Assembly (NCBI GenBank): GCA_015485845.1
Contig: WFSU01000146.1
Coordinates: 1-7,362, forward strand
From: Nitratifractor sp.
GTDB taxonomy: Bacteria; Campylobacterota; Campylobacteria; Campylobacterales; Sulfurovaceae
Length of the DNA: 7,362 nt
Reading direction: 5' to 3'
The stretch's first letter is position 1. Each line of letters starts with the position of its first letter. Below are positions 5,736-7,362 of the stretch, in pieces. The notes beneath the pieces are model-generated. The model was not told the origin of the DNA. It made no database searches and saw nothing but the letters and a program-made list of their open reading frames with translations. Both the position numbers and the translations under genes were made by a program.

Positions 5736-6263
5736 ATGAACCCCGAAACCTTTTTTATCGCCCAGATCGGGCGAACCGTCGGACTCCACGGCGATCTCAA
5801 ACTCAATCTGCATACCGATTTTCCTGAACAGTTCAAAGCCGGAGCCGTCTTTGCCTCCAATCGGGGTGATTTGACCGTCGAAGCGTACAACCCTACGCGG
5901 GGACTCATCCGTTTTGTCGGTTACGCCTCGATGGAGAGCGCCAGGAAACTCACCAACACCAAACTCTACAGCACCCTCGAGAAGACCAAAGCCGAAGTGG
6001 AGCTCTCCGAAGGGGAGCACTTCTGGTTTGAGATTATCGGATGTGCGGTGGTTGAAAACGGTGTAACACTTGGAGTCGTCGAGGATATCGACCGTCTGAC
6101 CGATGCCGACTATCTCTCGATCATCACCGATGAGATGATGGTCGACAACGGCTGCCCCAAGTCGTTCCTTATCCCCTACATCCCCCGTTACATCCGGCAC
6201 GTCGATGCCGAAGCCAAAACGATCGATGTGGTGGATGCCCACGCGATCCTCGAGGCAAGTTGA
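5736..6263 (+). CDS. rimM: 16S rRNA processing / 30S maturation factor RimM
   Basis: RimM binds S19 and helps mature the head of the 30S subunit. At 175 residues it has a normal family length. The N-terminal RimM domain opens with FFIAQIGRTVGLHGDLKL (6-23). The PRC-barrel domain begins near EGEHFWFEIIGC (92-103) and ends with the conserved FLIPYIPRYIRHVD (144-157). ATG 5736 is preferred over in-frame ATG 5709, since the latter lies inside khpA and adds a 9-residue tail (MSKRPSSSS) unlike the family. No good Shine-Dalgarno precedes ATG 5736; it lies 7 nt after the khpA stop, so re-initiation by coupled translation is likely. The stop overlaps the trmD start by one base (TGATG). Confidence 0.95.
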   Translation: MNPETFFIAQIGRTVGLHGDLKLNLHTDFPEQFKAGAVFASNRGDLTVEAYNPTRGLIRFVGYASMESARKLTNTKLYSTLEKTKAEVELSEGEHFWFEIIGCAVVENGVTLGVVEDIDRLTDADYLSIITDEMMVDNGCPKSFLIPYIPRYIRHVDAEAKTIDVVDAHAILEAS

Positions 6264-6955
6264 TGCGCTTTACGTTTGTGACGCTGTTCCCGCCAATGAT
6301 CGAGGGGTATTTTGCCCATTCGATCCTCGGGCGGGCGATCGAAGCCGGGCTCATGCAGATCGATACACTCAATCCCCGGGATTTCAGTACCAACCGCCAC
6401 CACAAAGTGGACGAGCCGATGATCGGCGGAGGTGCCGGGATGCTGATGACCCCGCAGCCCCTCGACGATGCTCTTACTCAGATTAAGGAAGCCTCGCCCG
6501 AGGCACATGTAATCTTCCTCACCCCTGTGGGCAAGCCCTTCCGTCAAAATGATGCCAAACGGCTCGCCGCCCATGAGCACATCGTCCTCGTCGCCGGTCG
6601 CTACGAAGGGATCGATGAACGTATCATCGAGATGCACGCTGATGAAGTGTTCAGCGTGGGTGACGCGATCCTCACCAGTGGAGAATTGCCTGCCATGATG
6701 CTCTGCGACGCGATCAGCCGCAACGTCCCCGGGGTGCTCGGCAACAGCGATTCACTCTCCGTCGAGAGCTTCGAAGAGGCGCTGCTGGAAGCTCCATCGT
6801 TTACCAAGCCCGATGACTACGCCGGACGCGGGATCGTTTCAGAGTTTCTAAAGGGAAATCACAGTAAAATTGCCGACCTGAAAAAGCGCATGGCGCTGCA
6901 AAAAACCCAATACTTCCGTCCGGATCTATACCAGAAAGCAAAAGGCACACTATGA
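6263..6955 (+). CDS. trmD: tRNA (guanine-37-N1)-methyltransferase TrmD
   Basis: TrmD methylates N1 of G37 next to the anticodon using S-adenosylmethionine bound in a SPOUT trefoil knot, preventing +1 frameshifting. The protein has 230 residues. Visible motifs are FTFVTLFPPMIEGYF (3-17), PRDFSTNRHHKVDEPMIGGG (38-57), LVAGRYEGIDERI (109-121), GDAILTSGELPAMMLCDAISRNVPGVLG (133-160, including the conserved Arg153) and EAPSFTKP (176-183), the equivalent of CPHYTRP. The general-base Asp of the DSF motif (Asp169 in E. coli/Haemophilus numbering) is Glu168 here. ATG 6263 overlaps the rimM stop; a TTG one codon earlier is less likely. GAGG at 6252-6255 can serve as Shine-Dalgarno. The stop overlaps the rplS start as ATGA. 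Confidence 0.97.
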   Translation: MRFTFVTLFPPMIEGYFAHSILGRAIEAGLMQIDTLNPRDFSTNRHHKVDEPMIGGGAGMLMTPQPLDDALTQIKEASPEAHVIFLTPVGKPFRQNDAKRLAAHEHIVLVAGRYEGIDERIIEMHADEVFSVGDAILTSGELPAMMLCDAISRNVPGVLGNSDSLSVESFEEALLEAPSFTKPDDYAGRGIVSEFLKGNHSKIADLKKRMALQKTQYFRPDLYQKAKGTL

Positions 6956-7311
6956 GAAACAAGTACATCGAGAGCTTTGAAAAAGCCCAACTCGCCGAGA
7001 AAAACATCCCCGATTTCCGCGCCGGTGACACCGTCCGTGTCGCTGTCCGTATCAAAGAGGGCAACAAAGAGCGTATCCAGAACTACGAAGGCGTCTGCAT
7101 CGCTATCCGTGGTGAAGGCACCGGCCGTACCTTTAACGTCCGAAAGATCGGCGCCAACAGCGTCGGCGTCGAGCGGGTCTTCCCCCTCTACTCTGAGAGC
7201 ATTGAGAGCATCGAAGTCCTCCGTCGTGGACGTGTCCGTCGTGCGAAGCTGTTTTATCTGCGCGACCGGAAGGGTAAGTCAGCCCGTATCAAAGAACTCC
7301 GCAGAAAATAG
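6952..7311 (+). CDS. rplS: 50S ribosomal protein L19
   Basis: L19 sits at the 30S-50S interface and forms part of bridges to the small subunit. It has 119 residues, normal for the family. Signatures are IPDFRAGDTVRVAVRIKEG (19-37), ERIQNYEGVCIAIRGEG (40-56), TFNVRKIGANSVGVERVFPL (60-79), and the basic C-terminus RRGRVRRAKLFYLRDRKGKSARIKE. It starts inside the trmD stop (ATGA), with AAAGG at 6941-6945, so the two are translationally coupled. It is the last gene seen in the operon. Confidence 0.98.
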   Translation: MRNKYIESFEKAQLAEKNIPDFRAGDTVRVAVRIKEGNKERIQNYEGVCIAIRGEGTGRTFNVRKIGANSVGVERVFPLYSESIESIEVLRRGRVRRAKLFYLRDRKGKSARIKELRRK

Positions 7312-7326
7312 TTCTTTTGTTCGATT

Positions 7327-7353
7327 TGCACTCATCTTCGCGGGATGGGTGCA
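7327..7353 (+). terminator. Possible hairpin after rplS (terminator not proven)
   Basis: TGCACTCATC (7327-7336) pairs with GATGGGTGCA (7344-7353), 10 bp with one U-G wobble and a 7-nt loop, starting 15 nt after the rplS stop. No T-run follows in the nine bases left before the window ends. It could be the operon terminator, a processing site, or part of the next feature. Confidence 0.35.
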
Positions 7354-7362
7354 GTCACTTAC

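Noticed and set aside
5192..5908. 238-residue minus-strand frame across rpsP, khpA and rimM
   Set aside because: It is antisense to three conserved genes and has no family resemblance.

Overview
The window looks like chromosomal DNA of a Campylobacterota (Epsilonproteobacteria) member, probably a free-living Sulfuricurvum/Sulfurimonas/Sulfurovum-type organism. This rests on the gene order rpsP-khpA-rimM-trmD-rplS, on the style of the TrmD and RimM proteins, and on sigma70 promoters that have a clear (extended) -10 but no convincing -35. The assignment is by recognition only; no database was searched. No genus is claimed, and the GC content looks high for this group.

Layout. Positions 1-5047 hold four genes on the minus strand. 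In their reading direction (right to left) these are: a Na+/phosphate-cotransporter-like protein with a C-terminal PhoU-like domain (5047-3260); a flavin reductase-like FMN-binding protein joined to it by an ATGA overlap (3263-2682); a YbdK/EgtA-type carboxylate-amine ligase with its own promoter (2518-1418); and a gamma-glutamyltransferase-family protein (1216 to beyond the left edge). Positions 5243-7311 hold a tightly packed plus-strand operon: S16, KhpA, RimM, TrmD and L19. A 195-base divergent control region (5048-5242) lies between the two blocks, with back-to-back extended -10 promoters and a structured leader on each side.

The two gaps between minus-strand genes are rich in repeats. 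The ybdK-ggt gap (1217-1417) is almost filled by a symmetrical composite element. It has 7-bp tandem arrays outside, a perfect 11-bp inverted repeat inside them, two hairpins next to the inverted repeat, and a pair of REP-like palindromes in the middle. A second palindrome pair of the same family lies between ybdK and the flavin reductase gene (2635-2672). No transposase is visible, so these look like non-autonomous, REP/MITE-like sequences.

How the genes work together. The plus-strand operon is core translation: two ribosomal proteins, a 30S maturation factor, a tRNA m1G37 methyltransferase and an RNA-binding KH protein. On the minus strand, the YbdK-like ligase (makes gamma-glutamyl amide bonds) next to a GGT-family enzyme (normally breaks or transfers them) suggests linked gamma-glutamyl chemistry. 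However, the GGT homologue lacks a signal peptide and lacks the Arg that binds the gamma-glutamyl carboxylate, so its substrate is open. No clear new defence, mobile or biosynthetic system is visible. The best leads are the composite repeat, the unusual GGT homologue with its ligase neighbour, and the two potentially switching leaders in the divergent region. No stretch over 300 bases lacks a gene.
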